A DNA stretch of 64,000 bases from Paraburkholderia ultramafica (GCF_902859915.1 NZ_CADIKK010000006.1:62001-126000); one strand, 5' to 3'. Counted from the stretch's first letter, positions 36,394 through 50,122 are shown. Made by a program: numbers and translations. The notes: generated by a model not told the origin, from the sequence alone.

Positions 36394-38415
36394 ATGACGA
36401 CCTCGTCTCCCGCACCCACTTCCTTGATGGCCAACGCAATCCGCGCGTTGGCCATGGACGCCGTTCAAAAAGCGAATTCCGGCCACCCCGGCATGCCGAT
36501 GGGCATGGCCGAAATCGGCGTGGCTTTGTGGTCGCGTCATCTGCGCCACAACCCGAAGAACCCGCAATGGGCCGATCGCGACCGTTTCGTTCTGTCGAAC
36601 GGCCACGGCTCGATGCTGCTGTACTCGCTGCTGCACCTGACCGGCTACGATCTGCCGATGGAAGAGCTGAAGAACTTCCGCCAGATGCACTCGAAGACGC
36701 CGGGCCACCCGGAATACGGCATCACGCCGGGCGTCGAAACCACTACCGGCCCGCTCGGCCAGGGTCTGGCGAACGCGGTCGGCATGGCGCTCGCCGAGTC
36801 GCTGCTCGCCACCGAATTCAACAAGCCCGACGCGAAGATCGTCGACCACCACACGTACGTGTTCGTCGGCGACGGCTGCCTGATGGAAGGCATCTCGCAC
36901 GAAGCGTGTTCGCTGGCGGGCGTGCTGAAGCTGAACAAGCTGATCGCGTTCTACGACGACAACGGCATCTCGATCGACGGCGAAGTGGTGCACTGGTTCC
37001 ACGACGACACGCCGAAGCGTTTCGCAGCGTACGGCTGGAACGTGATTCCGAACGTGGTCGGCCACGACGTCAACGCAGTGGACGCGGCGATCAAACAAGC
37101 CAAGCTGTCCGACAAGCCGACGCTGATCTGCTGCAAGACCGTGATTGGCGAAGGTTCGCCGAACAAGGCCGGCAGCCACGATTCGCACGGCTCGGCGCTC
37201 GGCGACAAGGAGGTCGCGGCCACCCGCGAAGCGATCGGCTGGAAGTGGGAGCCGTTCGTGATTCCGCAGGAAGTCTACGCAGCGTGGGACGCGAAGGAAG
37301 CCGGCGCACGCTTCGAATCCGATTGGGACAAGGCATTCGCGGCCTACGCGTCGAAGTACCCGCAGGAAGCGGCCGAGTTCAAGCGCCGTGACGCGAAGCA
37401 GCTGCCGGCGGACTGGAAGGAAAAGGCCAAGGCGATCATCGCCGGCGCGAACGAGCGCGCGGAAACCATCGCGACGCGCAAGGCTTCGCAGCAGGCCATC
37501 GAAGGCCTGTCGGTCGTGCTGCCTGAACTGCTCGGCGGTTCCGCCGACCTGACCGGCTCGAACCTGACCAACTGGAAGGCCGCGAAGCCGGTGCGCGTGA
37601 ACGCGGAAGGCAAGGCAGCCGGCAACTACGTGAACTACGGCGTGCGCGAATTCGGCATGAGCGCCGCGATCAACGGCGTCGCGCTGCATGGCGGCTTCAA
37701 GGCGTTCGGCGGCACGTTCCTGACATTCTCGGACTACAGCCGCAACGCGCTGCGCGTCGCGGCGCTGATGAAGGCGCCGTCGATCTTCGTGTTCACGCAC
37801 GACTCGATCGGTCTGGGTGAAGACGGTCCGACCCACCAGTCGATCGAACACGTCGCGAGCCTGCGTCTGATTCCGCATCTGCAAGTGTGGCGCCCGGCCG
37901 ATACCGTCGAAACGGCGGTGGCCTGGACCCACGCGGTCGAACATCACGGCCCGTCGTGCCTGATCTTCAGCCGTCAGAACCTGGCGTTCTCGGCGCGCAC
38001 GGATGCGCAGATCGCCAATATCGAGAAGGGCGGTTACGTGCTGCGCGACTGGAATGACGAGATCGTCGCGCGCAAGATCATCCTGATCGCGACCGGTTCG
38101 GAAGTCGAACTGGCGTTGAACGCGGTCGAGCCGCTGGCGCGCGAAGGCATCGCGGCGCGCGTCGTGTCGATGCCGTCGACCACGGTGTTCGACAAGCAGG
38201 ACGCCGAGTACCGCGAACGCGTGCTGCCGCACGGCGTGCGCCGTGTCGCGATCGAAGCGGGCGTGACGGATTTCTGGCGCAAGTATGTGGGTCTGGAAGG
38301 CGGCGTGGTCGGGATCGATACGTTCGGCGAATCGGCCCCGGCTGGCGTGTTGTTCAAGCATTTTGGCTTCACCGTCGAGCGTGTGGTAGAGACGGCTAAA
38401 GCGGCTCTCGGCTGA
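36394..38415 (+). CDS. tkt: Transketolase
   Basis: A 673-residue TPP-dependent enzyme of the pentose phosphate/Calvin pathways. I chose the ATG at 36394 ([19 protein letters not shown]). Motifs: SGHPGMPMG near the N-terminus, [13 protein letters not shown] as the TPP-binding site, and [16 protein letters not shown] in the pyrimidine domain. It transfers two-carbon units between sugar phosphates. It is followed by gapA 93 bases later, both feeding triose phosphate metabolism. No other Calvin genes are visible. Confidence 0.97.
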   Translation: MTTSSPAPTSLMANAIRALAMDAVQKANSGHPGMPMGMAEIGVALWSRHLRHNPKNPQWADRDRFVLSNGHGSMLLYSLLHLTGYDLPMEELKNFRQMHSKTPGHPEYGITPGVETTTGPLGQGLANAVGMALAESLLATEFNKPDAKIVDHHTYVFVGDGCLMEGISHEACSLAGVLKLNKLIAFYDDNGISIDGEVVHWFHDDTPKRFAAYGWNVIPNVVGHDVNAVDAAIKQAKLSDKPTLICCKTVIGEGSPNKAGSHDSHGSALGDKEVAATREAIGWKWEPFVIPQEVYAAWDAKEAGARFESDWDKAFAAYASKYPQEAAEFKRRDAKQLPADWKEKAKAIIAGANERAETIATRKASQQAIEGLSVVLPELLGGSADLTGSNLTNWKAAKPVRVNAEGKAAGNYVNYGVREFGMSAAINGVALHGGFKAFGGTFLTFSDYSRNALRVAALMKAPSIFVFTHDSIGLGEDGPTHQSIEHVASLRLIPHLQVWRPADTVETAVAWTHAVEHHGPSCLIFSRQNLAFSARTDAQIANIEKGGYVLRDWNDEIVARKIILIATGSEVELALNAVEPLAREGIAARVVSMPSTTVFDKQDAEYRERVLPHGVRRVAIEAGVTDFWRKYVGLEGGVVGIDTFGESAPAGVLFKHFGFTVERVVETAKAALG

Positions 38416-38508
38416 TCCAGGGCGCGCTGCCGCTTGCGTGTGAACGCGCGGCAACGCGGCCGGTCAGACGAACCTGGACGTATTTTTTCAGCCATCAGGA
38501 GATAAATC

Positions 38509-39519
38509 ATGACGATTCGCGTCGCAATCAACGGCTACGGCCGGATCGGCCGCAACACACTGCGCGCCTTCTACGAAAACGGCAAGAAGCACGATATCGA
38601 AATCGTCGCCATCAACGATCTCGGCGATGCCAGGACCAACGCTCACCTGACGCAATACGACACCGCGCACGGCAAGTTCCCGGGCGAAGTGAAGGTGGAC
38701 GGTGACTACCTGGTCGTCAACGGCGACAAGATCCGCGTGCTGGCTAACCGCAACCCGGCTGAGCTGCCGTGGGGCGAGTTGAACGTCGATGTCGTGATGG
38801 AATGCACGGGCTTTTTCACGACCAAGGAAAAGGCTAGCGCGCACATCAAGGGCGGCGCAAAGAAGGTCATCATCTCGGCGCCGGGCGGCAAGGACGTCGA
38901 CGCAACGGTCGTCTACGGCGTGAACCACAACGTGCTGAAGGCATCGGACACGGTGATCTCGAACGCATCGTGCACGACCAACTGTCTGGCACCGCTCGTC
39001 AAGCCGCTGAACGACAAGATCGGCCTGGTGAACGGCCTGATGACGACGATTCACGCGTACACCAACGACCAGGTGCTGACCGACGTGTACCACGAAGACC
39101 TGCGCCGCGCGCGCTCGGCGACGCACAGCCAGATCCCGACCAAGACCGGCGCTGCTTCGGCGGTCGGTCTGGTGCTGCCGGAACTGAACGGCAAGCTGGA
39201 CGGCTACGCAATTCGCGTCCCGACGATCAACGTGTCGGTCGTCGACCTGTCGTTCATCGCCGCGCGCGACACGACGGTCGAAGAAGTCAACGCGATCATG
39301 AAGGAAGCATCGGAAGGCGCGCTGAAGGGCATCCTCGGCTATAACGACGCACCGCTGGTGTCGATCGACTTCAACCACAACCCGGCTTCGTCGACGTTCG
39401 ACGCGACGCTGACCAAGGTGTCGGGCCGTCTGGTGAAGGTGTCGAGCTGGTACGACAACGAGTGGGGCTTCTCGAACCGCATGCTGGACACGGCTGTGGC
39501 GCTCGCCAACGCGAAGTAA
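38509..39519 (+). CDS. gapA: Glyceraldehyde-3-phosphate dehydrogenase, type I
   Basis: A 336-residue glycolytic enzyme. The NAD fold starts [10 protein letters not shown], the active-site Cys is in [12 protein letters not shown], and the end [12 protein letters not shown] is standard. AGGAGA precedes the ATG. It follows tkt and ends before a strong terminator. Confidence 0.97.
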   Translation: MTIRVAINGYGRIGRNTLRAFYENGKKHDIEIVAINDLGDARTNAHLTQYDTAHGKFPGEVKVDGDYLVVNGDKIRVLANRNPAELPWGELNVDVVMECTGFFTTKEKASAHIKGGAKKVIISAPGGKDVDATVVYGVNHNVLKASDTVISNASCTTNCLAPLVKPLNDKIGLVNGLMTTIHAYTNDQVLTDVYHEDLRRARSATHSQIPTKTGAASAVGLVLPELNGKLDGYAIRVPTINVSVVDLSFIAARDTTVEEVNAIMKEASEGALKGILGYNDAPLVSIDFNHNPASSTFDATLTKVSGRLVKVSSWYDNEWGFSNRMLDTAVALANAK

Positions 39520-39582
39520 GTTATTGCGCTTGGTGTTATGCCCTGCAAAGACGGCCTCGGGTCGGCGGCAGGGCGAAAAATA

Positions 39583-39606
39583 GCCGCTCTTCGGAGCGGC
39601 TTTTTT
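39583..39606. terminator. Terminator after gapA, also facing the FadR-type gene
   Basis: GCCGCTC-TTCG-GAGCGGC (39583-39600) with six T residues after it and AAAAA before it. It ends gapA, and in the other direction overlaps the stop region of the minus-strand regulator gene. Confidence 0.9.
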
Positions 39607-40297
39607 ACATCTGCGGAGTCGGGAAATGCACGCCGGCGCGCTGCGCCGCGTTCGAGATGTGGGTTTCGATAGCCTTGCCCGCGGCCGCGGAATCGCGTGC
39701 GCTGAGTGCATCCAGAATCGCGCGATGCTCGGTGTACGTGGACAGCACCAGTTCGCGCCGGTAGAACGGCATCCGCTGGCTTTCCTTCATGATCTCCGCG
39801 CTGCTCCGCAGAATCGATTCGATCGCCGCGTTGCCGGCAATGCTGACGATCCGCATGTGGAACTCGTAGTCGAGGCGCGCGGCTTCGTCGAGTTCGTCGC
39901 AGGCGAGCGCGGTCCGCATCGCCGTGATGTTCTCTTCGAGCCACGCGAGGTCGGCGTCGCTCACGGCAAGCGCCGCCATCCGCGCGACAAAGCCTTCCAG
40001 CGCGAAGCGCATCTGATAGGTGTCCGGCAGCGACGACTGCTCGGCGAAACGCCACGATTGCGCGGCCGTGGCCTGCGCACTTTCCACATACACACCCTTG
40101 CCGGGCCGTATCACCAGCAGACCGAGCGCTTCGAGCGTGGAGAGCGCCTCGCGCAACGACGCACGGCTGATCGACAGTTCTTCGGAGAGTTGACGCTGAG
40201 CCGGCAGCAGACTGCCCACCGGATAGTCGCCCGCTTCAATCCGATCGCGGATGGTCGCGATGGCGGCATCGGTGACGGTATGCGGAACGTTTTTCAT
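39605..40297 (-). CDS. FadR-subfamily GntR transcriptional regulator (FCD domain)
   Basis: A 230-residue regulator. The GntR winged helix is in residues about 10-75 (LLPAQRQLSEELSISRASLR, then EALSTLEALGLLVIRPGKGV). The helical FCD effector domain follows, with the metal-binding pattern DYEFHMRI and later HRAILDALSARD. FCD regulators usually sense carboxylates. It is divergent from the C4-dicarboxylate transporter dctA, whose promoter carries a perfect FadR-type palindrome, so it very probably controls dctA and itself. Confidence 0.93.
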   Translation of the reverse strand: MKNVPHTVTDAAIATIRDRIEAGDYPVGSLLPAQRQLSEELSISRASLREALSTLEALGLLVIRPGKGVYVESAQATAAQSWRFAEQSSLPDTYQMRFALEGFVARMAALAVSDADLAWLEENITAMRTALACDELDEAARLDYEFHMRIVSIAGNAAIESILRSSAEIMKESQRMPFYRRELVLSTYTEHRAILDALSARDSAAAGKAIETHISNAAQRAGVHFPTPQM

Positions 40298-40317
40298 CGT
40301 GGCTCACTGGGTGGCGC

Positions 40318-40335
40318 GGTCTGACCAGCATTGTA
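40318..40335 (-). promoter_or_regulatory. Promoter -10 and possible autoregulatory operator of the FadR-type gene
   Basis: On the minus strand TACAAT (40335-40330) lies just upstream of the palindrome GGTC-T-GACC (40318-40326), which would sit at the transcription start, about 21 bases before the ATG. It is a shorter version of the dctA operator. Confidence 0.45.
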
Positions 40336-40433
40336 ATACGCGATCTGAGCGCGTGTGCCGTCACGCGGCCGGCGTCTGCAACCGGACCCGAAAAGGCTGG
40401 AAAAACAACGGGTAAACACTGTTCGATGAATCC

Positions 40434-40490
40434 TTGACGCCAGTATATCGGTTTCCTACTATTGGCCATAACAGTACTGGTCGGACCAGT
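40434..40490 (+). promoter_or_regulatory. dctA promoter with perfect FadR-type operator
   Basis: TTGACG (40434-40439) and TACTAT (40457-40462) are exactly 17 bases apart. Downstream, ACTGGTC-G-GACCAGT (40476-40490) is a perfect 15-base palindrome matching the TGGT-N-ACCA style of FadR/PdhR/LldR operators. Its position just after the start site predicts repression. Confidence 0.75.
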
Positions 40491-40524
40491 CTGAACAGAT
40501 GTTGATCGTAACCAGGAGGAAGCC

Positions 40525-41853
40525 GTGTTGAAATTTTTCAATTCACTGTTTGGCCGGGTCGTCATTGCGCTAGTGGTGGGCATCGTGATCGGCGCGGTTT
40601 ATCCGCATTTCGCCCAATCGCTGCGCCCGCTTGGCGACGGCTTTCTCAAGCTGATCAAGATGGTGATCGGCCCGATCGTGTTTTGCGTCGTGGTCAGCGG
40701 CATGGCGCACGCCGGCGATCTGCGCAAGGTAGGGCGCGTCGGCTTGAAGGCGGTGGTCTACTTCGAGGTCATGACGACGATCGCGCTGGTGATCGGCGCG
40801 GTGCTGGCCTATGTGACGCGGCCCGGCGTCGGCATGAACATCAATCTGCATTCGCTCGATTCGGCTTCGCTCGCCACCTACACCGAGCACGCGAAGAGCC
40901 TCAAGGACACTGCCGGCTTTCTGCTGAAGATAATCCCCGACACGGCAATCAACGCGTTCGCGACCGGCGACATCCTGCAGATTCTGGTGTTCTCGGTGTT
41001 GTTTGGCTCGGCGCTGTCGCTGCTCGGGAAGAAGGCGCAGCGCGTGAGCAGCCTGATCGACGAGCTGTCGCAGGTGTTTTTTCGCGTGATGGGTTTCATC
41101 ATCAAGCTCGCGCCGCTCGGCGTGCTCGGCGCCATTGCGTTCACCACCGGCACGTACGGCGTCGAGTCGCTCAAGCAACTCGGCATGCTGGTGCTGGTGT
41201 TCTACGCGAGCTGCTTCGTGTTCGTCGCGCTCGTGCTCGGCATCGTCATGCGGCTGGCGGGCTTCAGCATCTTCAAGCTGATTCGCTACCTGCGCGAGGA
41301 ACTGTCGATCGTGCTCGGCACGGCTTCGTCAGACGCCGTGCTGCCGCAAATCATGCGCAAGCTCGAATGGCTGGGCGTGAAGGATTCGACCGTCGGCCTG
41401 GTGATCCCGACCGGCTACTCGTTCAATCTCGACGGCTTTTCCATCTATCTCACGCTGGCGGTGATCTTCATCGCGCAGGCCACCAACACGCCGCTGTCGA
41501 TGCACGACCTGATCGTGGTGGTGCTGGTGTCGCTGGTGACGTCGAAGGGCGCGCACGGCATTCCCGGCTCGGCCATCGTGATCCTGGCCGCGACCTTGTC
41601 CGCGATTCCGGCGATTCCGGTGCTCGGCCTCGTGCTGATCCTGCCGGTCGACTGGTTCGTCGGCATTGCCCGCGCGTTGACCAACCTGATCGGCAACTGC
41701 GTCGCGACGGTGGTGGTCGCCGTATGGGAAAACGATATCGACCGGGCGCGCGCTCATCGCGTGCTGAACCGCGACGCGGCCTTGCGCTATGTGCCGGCCG
41801 GCGAAGACACGGGCGCCGAGTCCGTCGGCGGCGAACACGCGCCGGCCGTCTGA
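40525..41853 (+). CDS. dctA: C4-dicarboxylate transporter DctA
   Basis: A 442-residue sodium/proton symporter of the DAACS family for succinate, fumarate and malate. It starts with GTG after AGGAGGA. Hydrophobic segments run through most of the protein; family motifs are KMVIGPIVFCVVVSGMAH, GTASSDAVLPQIMRKLE (the serine-rich hairpin region), VIPTGYSFNLDG and SKGAHGIPGSA. The imported malate can feed the malic enzyme encoded at 30117. Regulation is probably by the divergent FCD regulator. Confidence 0.96.
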   Translation: MLKFFNSLFGRVVIALVVGIVIGAVYPHFAQSLRPLGDGFLKLIKMVIGPIVFCVVVSGMAHAGDLRKVGRVGLKAVVYFEVMTTIALVIGAVLAYVTRPGVGMNINLHSLDSASLATYTEHAKSLKDTAGFLLKIIPDTAINAFATGDILQILVFSVLFGSALSLLGKKAQRVSSLIDELSQVFFRVMGFIIKLAPLGVLGAIAFTTGTYGVESLKQLGMLVLVFYASCFVFVALVLGIVMRLAGFSIFKLIRYLREELSIVLGTASSDAVLPQIMRKLEWLGVKDSTVGLVIPTGYSFNLDGFSIYLTLAVIFIAQATNTPLSMHDLIVVVLVSLVTSKGAHGIPGSAIVILAATLSAIPAIPVLGLVLILPVDWFVGIARALTNLIGNCVATVVVAVWENDIDRARAHRVLNRDAALRYVPAGEDTGAESVGGEHAPAV

Positions 41854-41997
41854 CGCGAGCCAGCCGAGATAGCCGATATAACCGATAGATCCATATTCCG
41901 ATTCCTGACTCCGCGCCCACACGGCGCGCTCACACGCAGCGGCGGATGCCGTGACTCCGCCGCCTGTCCTTCATCTTTTAGCAGCCTGACCGAGACT

Positions 41998-43008
41998 ATG
42001 GCCAATCCAATCCTCGACCCCAACGCTCCCGCCTTCACCCGCCGCTACATGAACCTCGCCGACCCGCGCCTGGGCGCGAAGGCGCTGTTCGCCAGCGACG
42101 AATTCTTCGCGCCGAAAGAACGCATGCTCGAACCGCAAGCGGCGGTGTTCATCCCCGGCAAATACGACGACCACGGCAAGTGGATGGACGGCTGGGAAAC
42201 TCGCCGCAAACGCACCACCGGCCACGACCACTGCGTGATCCGCCTCGCGCGGCCGGGCGTCGTGCACGGCGTCGATCTGGATACGAGCCACTTCACCGGC
42301 AACTTCCCGCCGGCCGCGTCGATCGACGCCTGTTACGCGGACGGCGACGTGCCGCCCGATCACGCCGACTGGCAAACGCTGGTGCCGGCGACCACGCTGC
42401 AGGGCAACCAGCACCATTACGTCGAAGTAAACGACACGCGCGCGTTCACTCATCTGCGTGTGAATCTGTATCCGGACGGCGGTCTCGCGCGCCTGCGCGT
42501 GTATGGCCAACCGAAGCGCGACTGGGAGCGGGTCGAGCGCGGCACGCTGCTGGACCTCGCCGCGATTGAAAACGGCGCGTACCTGGTCGCGGCGAACAAC
42601 CAGCATTTCGGGCCGGCCTCGCAAATGCTGATGCCGGGCCGCGGCGTCGACATGGGCGACGGCTGGGAAACCCGGCGCCGTCGCGAGCCGGGCAACGATT
42701 GGGCGATCGTCGCGCTGGCGCGGCCGGGCGTGATCCGCAAGATCGAAGTGGACACCGCGCACTTCAAGGGCAATTTCCCCGACCGCTGTTCGGTGCAGGC
42801 GGCGTCGGTGACGGGCGGCACGGATGATTCGCTGGTCACGCAGGCGATGTTCTGGCCGGTACTGCTGGGCGAGCAGAAACTGCAGATGGACTATGTCCAC
42901 ACGTTCGCGGACGGCCTCGCGGCGCTCGGGCCGGTCACCCATGTGCGTTTCAATATCTTTCCGGATGGCGGCGTGTCGCGCCTGCGCCTGTGGGGCGAAA
43001 TCGCGTAA
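41998..43008 (+). CDS. alc: Allantoicase
   Basis: A 336-residue enzyme hydrolysing allantoate to ureidoglycolate and urea. It consists of two tandem jelly-roll repeats: [13 protein letters not shown] with [20 protein letters not shown] in the first, and [18 protein letters not shown] with [18 protein letters not shown] in the second, each followed by HF(T/K)GNFP. Length is normal. The next gene encodes the following enzyme, AllA, so the pair completes ureide breakdown; allantoinase is elsewhere. Confidence 0.95.
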   Translation: MANPILDPNAPAFTRRYMNLADPRLGAKALFASDEFFAPKERMLEPQAAVFIPGKYDDHGKWMDGWETRRKRTTGHDHCVIRLARPGVVHGVDLDTSHFTGNFPPAASIDACYADGDVPPDHADWQTLVPATTLQGNQHHYVEVNDTRAFTHLRVNLYPDGGLARLRVYGQPKRDWERVERGTLLDLAAIENGAYLVAANNQHFGPASQMLMPGRGVDMGDGWETRRRREPGNDWAIVALARPGVIRKIEVDTAHFKGNFPDRCSVQAASVTGGTDDSLVTQAMFWPVLLGEQKLQMDYVHTFADGLAALGPVTHVRFNIFPDGGVSRLRLWGEIA

Positions 43009-43021
43009 CGGAGTGGCTTCG

Positions 43022-43534
43022 ATGAAGACATTGCAGATGGAACGTTTGACGCGGGCGGCCTTCGCGCCGTTCGGCGACGTCATCGAACTGGACGGCGCGC
43101 GTCATTTCGCGATCAACGGCGGCACGACCGAACGCTATCACGACCTCGCCAGCATCGACGTGACGGAGCAGGGCGGCCGTCCGTTGATCAACCTGTTTCG
43201 CGCGCAGCCGCGCGCGCTACCGGTCGACATCGCGATGATGGAGCGGCATCCGCTTGGCAGCCAGGCTTTCATTCCCTTACGGCAGGGCCGCTACCTGGTG
43301 GTGGTCGCGCCGCCGGGCGAATTCGATCCGGCGCGGATGCGGGCCTTCTGGACCGACGCCTGGCAAGGCGTGAACTACGCGAAAGGGGTCTGGCATCACC
43401 CGCTGCTGGCGCTCGATCATGTCAGCGATTTCGTGGTGGTCGATCGTGGCGGCGAGCAACCCAATTGCGACGAATTGCCGTTGACCGAGCCGTGGCGGCT
43501 CGTGTTCGAAGTGAGCGCCGAACTGGTGGAATAG
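43022..43534 (+). CDS. allA: Ureidoglycolate lyase
   Basis: A 170-residue cupin-like enzyme splitting ureidoglycolate to glyoxylate and urea. Family motifs: [53 protein letters not shown] and [14 protein letters not shown]. It starts 13 bases after the allantoicase stop and ends before a strong terminator. Confidence 0.95.
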   Translation: MKTLQMERLTRAAFAPFGDVIELDGARHFAINGGTTERYHDLASIDVTEQGGRPLINLFRAQPRALPVDIAMMERHPLGSQAFIPLRQGRYLVVVAPPGEFDPARMRAFWTDAWQGVNYAKGVWHHPLLALDHVSDFVVVDRGGEQPNCDELPLTEPWRLVFEVSAELVE

Positions 43535-43588
43535 CGACGCACACAACCCACGTGGCGCACAAGGCGGCGCCGCCGTAAACGTGAAAAG

Positions 43589-43622
43589 ACCCGGCCGATT
43601 CGCATCGGCCGGGTTTTTTTTT
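43589..43622 (+). terminator. Terminator of the alc-allA operon
   Basis: A perfect 11-bp stem (43589-43599 with 43604-43614, loop TCGC) is followed by a run of nine T residues. It separates allA from the convergent fur gene. Confidence 0.92.
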
Positions 43623-43661
43623 GATCGCCGGACCGCGCACCCCGACGCGGCCGGCCCCGCA

Positions 43662-44090
43662 TCAATGCTTGCGATGCGGGCAATTCTCCTTGGTGCACGC
43701 ACCGTACAGCGCTAGCGCGTGTTCCTGCAGCTTGAAGCCGCGTTCCTTCGCAATAGACTGCTGACGGCGCTCGATTTCGGAGTCGAAAAACTCCTCGACG
43801 AGCCCGCAATCGAGACACACGAGGTGGTCGTGATGCGACCCCTCGTTCAATTCGAACACCGCCTTGCCCGATTCGAAATTGCTGCGCGAGAGCAGGCCGG
43901 CCTGCTCGAACTGCGTGAGCACGCGATACACGGTTGCCAGGCCGATATCGAGTTCTTCGTGCAGTAGGTTGCGATACACGTCTTCAGCCGTCAGATGACG
44001 CACCGGGCTGTGCTGAAAAATCTCAAGGATTTTGAGGCGCGGAAGGGTCGCCTTGAGCCCGATATTCTTGAGATCGGTTGGATTGGTCAT
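43662..44090 (-). CDS. fur: Ferric uptake regulator Fur
   Basis: A 142-residue metal-dependent repressor of iron genes. The N-terminal winged helix contains [15 protein letters not shown] and [11 protein letters not shown]; the DNA-contact region is [20 protein letters not shown]. Metal ligands lie in [18 protein letters not shown], and a C-terminal Cys-x4-Cys ([11 protein letters not shown]) is present. It is divergent from bamE, a common arrangement. The palindrome AGGGATCCCT lies in its leader. I see no convincing Fur box. Confidence 0.97.
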   Translation of the reverse strand: MTNPTDLKNIGLKATLPRLKILEIFQHSPVRHLTAEDVYRNLLHEELDIGLATVYRVLTQFEQAGLLSRSNFESGKAVFELNEGSHHDHLVCLDCGLVEEFFDSEIERRQQSIAKERGFKLQEHALALYGACTKENCPHRKH

Positions 44091-44248
44091 GACAAGGGAT
44101 CCCTAGAGTACAATGCTGGGCTCTCATAGTAATGTGTTTTTGCCGTTCTGGTCATCTTCGATGGAATGAAACTCGCGCGGCTCGTCAGCGGGCCCGCACG
44201 GTGAGTGAAATGATTTCAAAATCTCAATTGATCTACCGGGGGAGCCGC

Positions 44249-45109
44249 ATGCGGGGTACCTTGATCGCTGCTGCGACTGTCGCGGTTCTTGCCGGATGTT
44301 CCACTTACGACAGCCTGACACAGCGGGTTGCCCAAAGCATCACGCCGTACCGGATTACAGTGGTGCAAGGTAATTTCGTGTCGTCAGAAGCGGCTGCACA
44401 GATGCAGGTCGGCATGACCCGCGCGCAGGTGCGCCAGGTGCTCGGCACGCCGCTCCTGACCGACATGTTCCACGCGGACCGCTGGGACTACGTGTTCTAT
44501 TTCAAGCGCGGCTCGACTTCCATCGTGCAGCAGCGCGACTTCGTGGTGTTCTTCTCGGGTGACCTCGTCACCAGCTGGCAAGGTGGCGAAGATCTGCCGT
44601 CCAACCTCGAGTTGCTGGCGGAGATCGACGGCGACAGGCGCGGCGGCAAAAAGGCGAGCGCGCCGAACGCGGCCAGCGCTTCCGCCGCGAGTGCCGCAAG
44701 CGCGCCGGCGGCCACGGCGCAAGCGCCGGCCACGGCGCAAGCGCCGGCCACACCGGACACCACGCGCTCGCCGTCCGTCGAAGGCGCAGCCGCGGTGGGC
44801 GATCTGCCCAGCGACGCCAACGCGGAAGCCGCGCAAGCCGCCAATCGTGCGACCAATGCGGTGCAATCGCCGTCGAACGGGCCGTCGTCGGTGCGTTCCA
44901 GGGCGCCGACCGCGAATGGCGGCGGCGTCCCGTCGCAAGGTCCGACGTCCGGCGGTCAGCCGCAGTTCCAGTTCCATCGTCCGCCGCCGCCGGCTCCGGC
45001 CACGCAGAGCAATCCGGTGGGACCGACGGGGTCGCAAAGCGGCAGCAGCGGCCAGACGCTCAACGCACCGCAGACATCTTCTCCGTCGACTTCGGGAACG
45101 AGCAACTAG
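44249..45109 (+). CDS. bamE: Outer membrane assembly lipoprotein BamE with long Ala/Pro-rich tail
   Basis: A 286-residue lipoprotein, read from the ATG at 44249 because GGGGAG precedes it and the signal peptide MRGTLIAAATVAVLAGC follows directly; a start at 44210 is an alternative. The BamE/SmpA fold spans residues about 25-130 (ITVVQGNFVSSEAA, MQVGMTRAQVRQVLGTPL, DRWDYVFYFKRG). The rest, about 150 residues, is Ala/Pro/Gln/Ser-rich and includes two exact 18-base repeats at 44711-44746. BamE supports beta-barrel insertion. A TACAAT -10-like hexamer is at 44109-44114. Confidence 0.93.
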   Translation: MRGTLIAAATVAVLAGCSTYDSLTQRVAQSITPYRITVVQGNFVSSEAAAQMQVGMTRAQVRQVLGTPLLTDMFHADRWDYVFYFKRGSTSIVQQRDFVVFFSGDLVTSWQGGEDLPSNLELLAEIDGDRRGGKKASAPNAASASAASAASAPAATAQAPATAQAPATPDTTRSPSVEGAAAVGDLPSDANAEAAQAANRATNAVQSPSNGPSSVRSRAPTANGGGVPSQGPTSGGQPQFQFHRPPPPAPATQSNPVGPTGSQSGSSGQTLNAPQTSSPSTSGTSN

Positions 45110-45252
45110 TCCGGTTGTCCTTGTCTTAAGGCGGGCGCGCCGCCCGCCGGCTTCTCCGCTTTTCCAATGAGGTGCGGCGCCCGGGTGTGCTGCCCGCCGC
45201 CGCCGCTTTCACCCGCATTTGCCGGGTTGTGTCTTTTCGAACCCTCGTAGCC

Positions 45253-46050
45253 ATGAAAATTGCCATTGCTGGCGCATCGGGCCGTATGGGCCGCATGCTC
45301 ATCGAAACCGTTCTTAACGATTCCGACGCCACGTTGTCCGGCGCGCTCGACCGCGCGGGCTCCGCGCAACTCGGTCAGGACGCCGGTGCGTTTCTCGGCA
45401 AACAGACGGGCGTCCTGCTCACCGACGACATCGAGCGCGTGTTCGCCGAATCCGACTATCTGATCGACTTCACGCGCCCCGAGGGCACGCTGATGCATCT
45501 GGAAGCGGCGCAGCGCCACAACGTCAAAATGGTGATCGGCACGACCGGCTTCGACAGCGAGCAGAAAGCGCAACTGCGCGCCGCGGCGGACCAGATCGCC
45601 ATCATGTTCGCTTCGAACATGAGTGTCGGCGTGAACGTCACACTGAAGCTGCTGGAATACGCGGCCAGGCACTTCGCGACCGGCTACGACATCGAGATCA
45701 TCGAGGCGCATCACCGTCACAAGGTCGACGCGCCTTCGGGCACCGCGCTGACCATGGGCGAAGTGATCGCCAGCGCGCTCGGCCGCAATCTCGACGATTG
45801 CGCGGTCTACAGCCGCGAAGGCGTGACCGGCGAGCGCGATCCGTCGACGATCGGCTTCTCGGCGATTCGCGGCGGCGACATTGTCGGCGACCATACGGTG
45901 TTGTTCGCGGGCATTGGCGAGCGCATCGAAATCACGCACAAATCGGCGAGCCGTCTGTCGTATGCGCAAGGCGCGCTGCGTGCTGTGCGTTTCCTCGAAG
46001 GCCACCAAACCGGCTTCTTCGACATGCAGGACGTGCTCGGCCTGCGTTGA
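45253..46050 (+). CDS. dapB: 4-hydroxy-tetrahydrodipicolinate reductase
   Basis: A 265-residue enzyme of lysine/diaminopimelate synthesis. Cofactor loop [12 protein letters not shown] at the N-terminus, GTTGFD in the middle, and the substrate motif [16 protein letters not shown] with the catalytic His and Lys. It follows bamE by about 140 bases and precedes exbB. Confidence 0.96.
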   Translation: MKIAIAGASGRMGRMLIETVLNDSDATLSGALDRAGSAQLGQDAGAFLGKQTGVLLTDDIERVFAESDYLIDFTRPEGTLMHLEAAQRHNVKMVIGTTGFDSEQKAQLRAAADQIAIMFASNMSVGVNVTLKLLEYAARHFATGYDIEIIEAHHRHKVDAPSGTALTMGEVIASALGRNLDDCAVYSREGVTGERDPSTIGFSAIRGGDIVGDHTVLFAGIGERIEITHKSASRLSYAQGALRAVRFLEGHQTGFFDMQDVLGLR

Positions 46051-46137
46051 GACGGGTCTTGCGTATAGCATTGGGGCAAGCGCCAGCGCGGCCCCGGTGC
46101 GGGCTCCCCTGAAATCACTTTTCCCCGGCGAGGTCAG

Positions 46138-46866
46138 ATGGCAGGCAGCAGCGGCATCATCCATTACCTGCAAACCAGCGATGCGATCACACATGGCGTT
46201 GCCTATGTGCTGCTGGCCATGTCGATTGCGAGCTGGTGCTTTCTGATCGTCAAGAGCTGGATTCTCACCCGCGCCAAACGTCAGGCCACGCGGGCGATCG
46301 CGCAGTTCTGGCAGGCGCCGACGCTGTCCGAGGGCGTCGCGGGATTGCGGCGCGCGGACCGCGAGCGCGTCTTCACGCCGCTCGCCGAAGCGGCGCTGCG
46401 CGCGGCCGAAGTGGACATTCCGGGCGCGCTGCTCGCGCGCGTCGAGCGCAGCGAGCGGGTGCTGCGGGCGTTGCGCCAGGCGCTCAACGCGTCGCAGCGG
46501 CGGCTCGAATTCGGCCAGGTGCTGCTGGCCTCGGTGGGCAGCACGGCGCCGTTCGTCGGCTTGCTCGGCACCGTGTGGGGCATTTATCACGCGCTCAGCA
46601 GTATTGCCGCGAGCGGTCAGGCGCAGATCGAGAATGTCGCCGGCCCGGTCGGCGAAGCGCTGATCATGACCGCCTTCGGTCTGGTGGTCGCGATCCCGGC
46701 GGTGCTCGCGTACAACGTGCTCGGGCGTCTCGTGCGGCAGTTGTGCGAGGAACTCGACGGTTTCGCGCATGATCTGCATGCGTACCTATGCGCGCCGTCG
46801 GAGCAGGCTCAGGCTCAGGCTCAGGCTCAGGCACCGATGCGCGCGCAGCAGGCTTCGACCCACTAG
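46138..46866 (+). CDS. exbB: MotA/TolQ/ExbB proton-channel family protein
   Basis: A 242-residue inner-membrane protein with a first membrane segment at about residues 19-40 and a pair in the C-terminal half. The family block ASVGSTAPFVGLLGTVWGIY and the following GPVGEALIMTAFGLVVAIPA are clear. With ExbD it uses proton flow to energise TonB or TolA. The C-terminal tail carries a QA repeat encoded by CAGGCT hexamers. It is followed by exbD after 54 bases. Confidence 0.93.
   Translation: MAGSSGIIHYLQTSDAITHGVAYVLLAMSIASWCFLIVKSWILTRAKRQATRAIAQFWQAPTLSEGVAGLRRADRERVFTPLAEAALRAAEVDIPGALLARVERSERVLRALRQALNASQRRLEFGQVLLASVGSTAPFVGLLGTVWGIYHALSSIAASGQAQIENVAGPVGEALIMTAFGLVVAIPAVLAYNVLGRLVRQLCEELDGFAHDLHAYLCAPSEQAQAQAQAQAPMRAQQASTH
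46804..46833 (+). repeat. Tandem hexamer CAGGCT, four copies plus one variant, in exbB
   Basis: Four exact CAGGCT units (46804-46827) and one CAGGCA encode alternating Gln-Ala near the ExbB C-terminus. Copy changes keep the reading frame, so length variation between strains is likely. Confidence 0.9.
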
Positions 46867-46920
46867 GCGCGCTGTTCCGACGGAAAGCTCAGACGGAAGG
46901 CTCAGGCAGAAGGAGGCGAC

Positions 46921-50122
<3,202 letters not shown>

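Noticed and set aside
44090..44249. Possible Fur box between fur and bamE
   Set aside because: Only the short palindrome AGGGATCCCT is present; nothing matches the GATAATGATAATCATTATC-type site.
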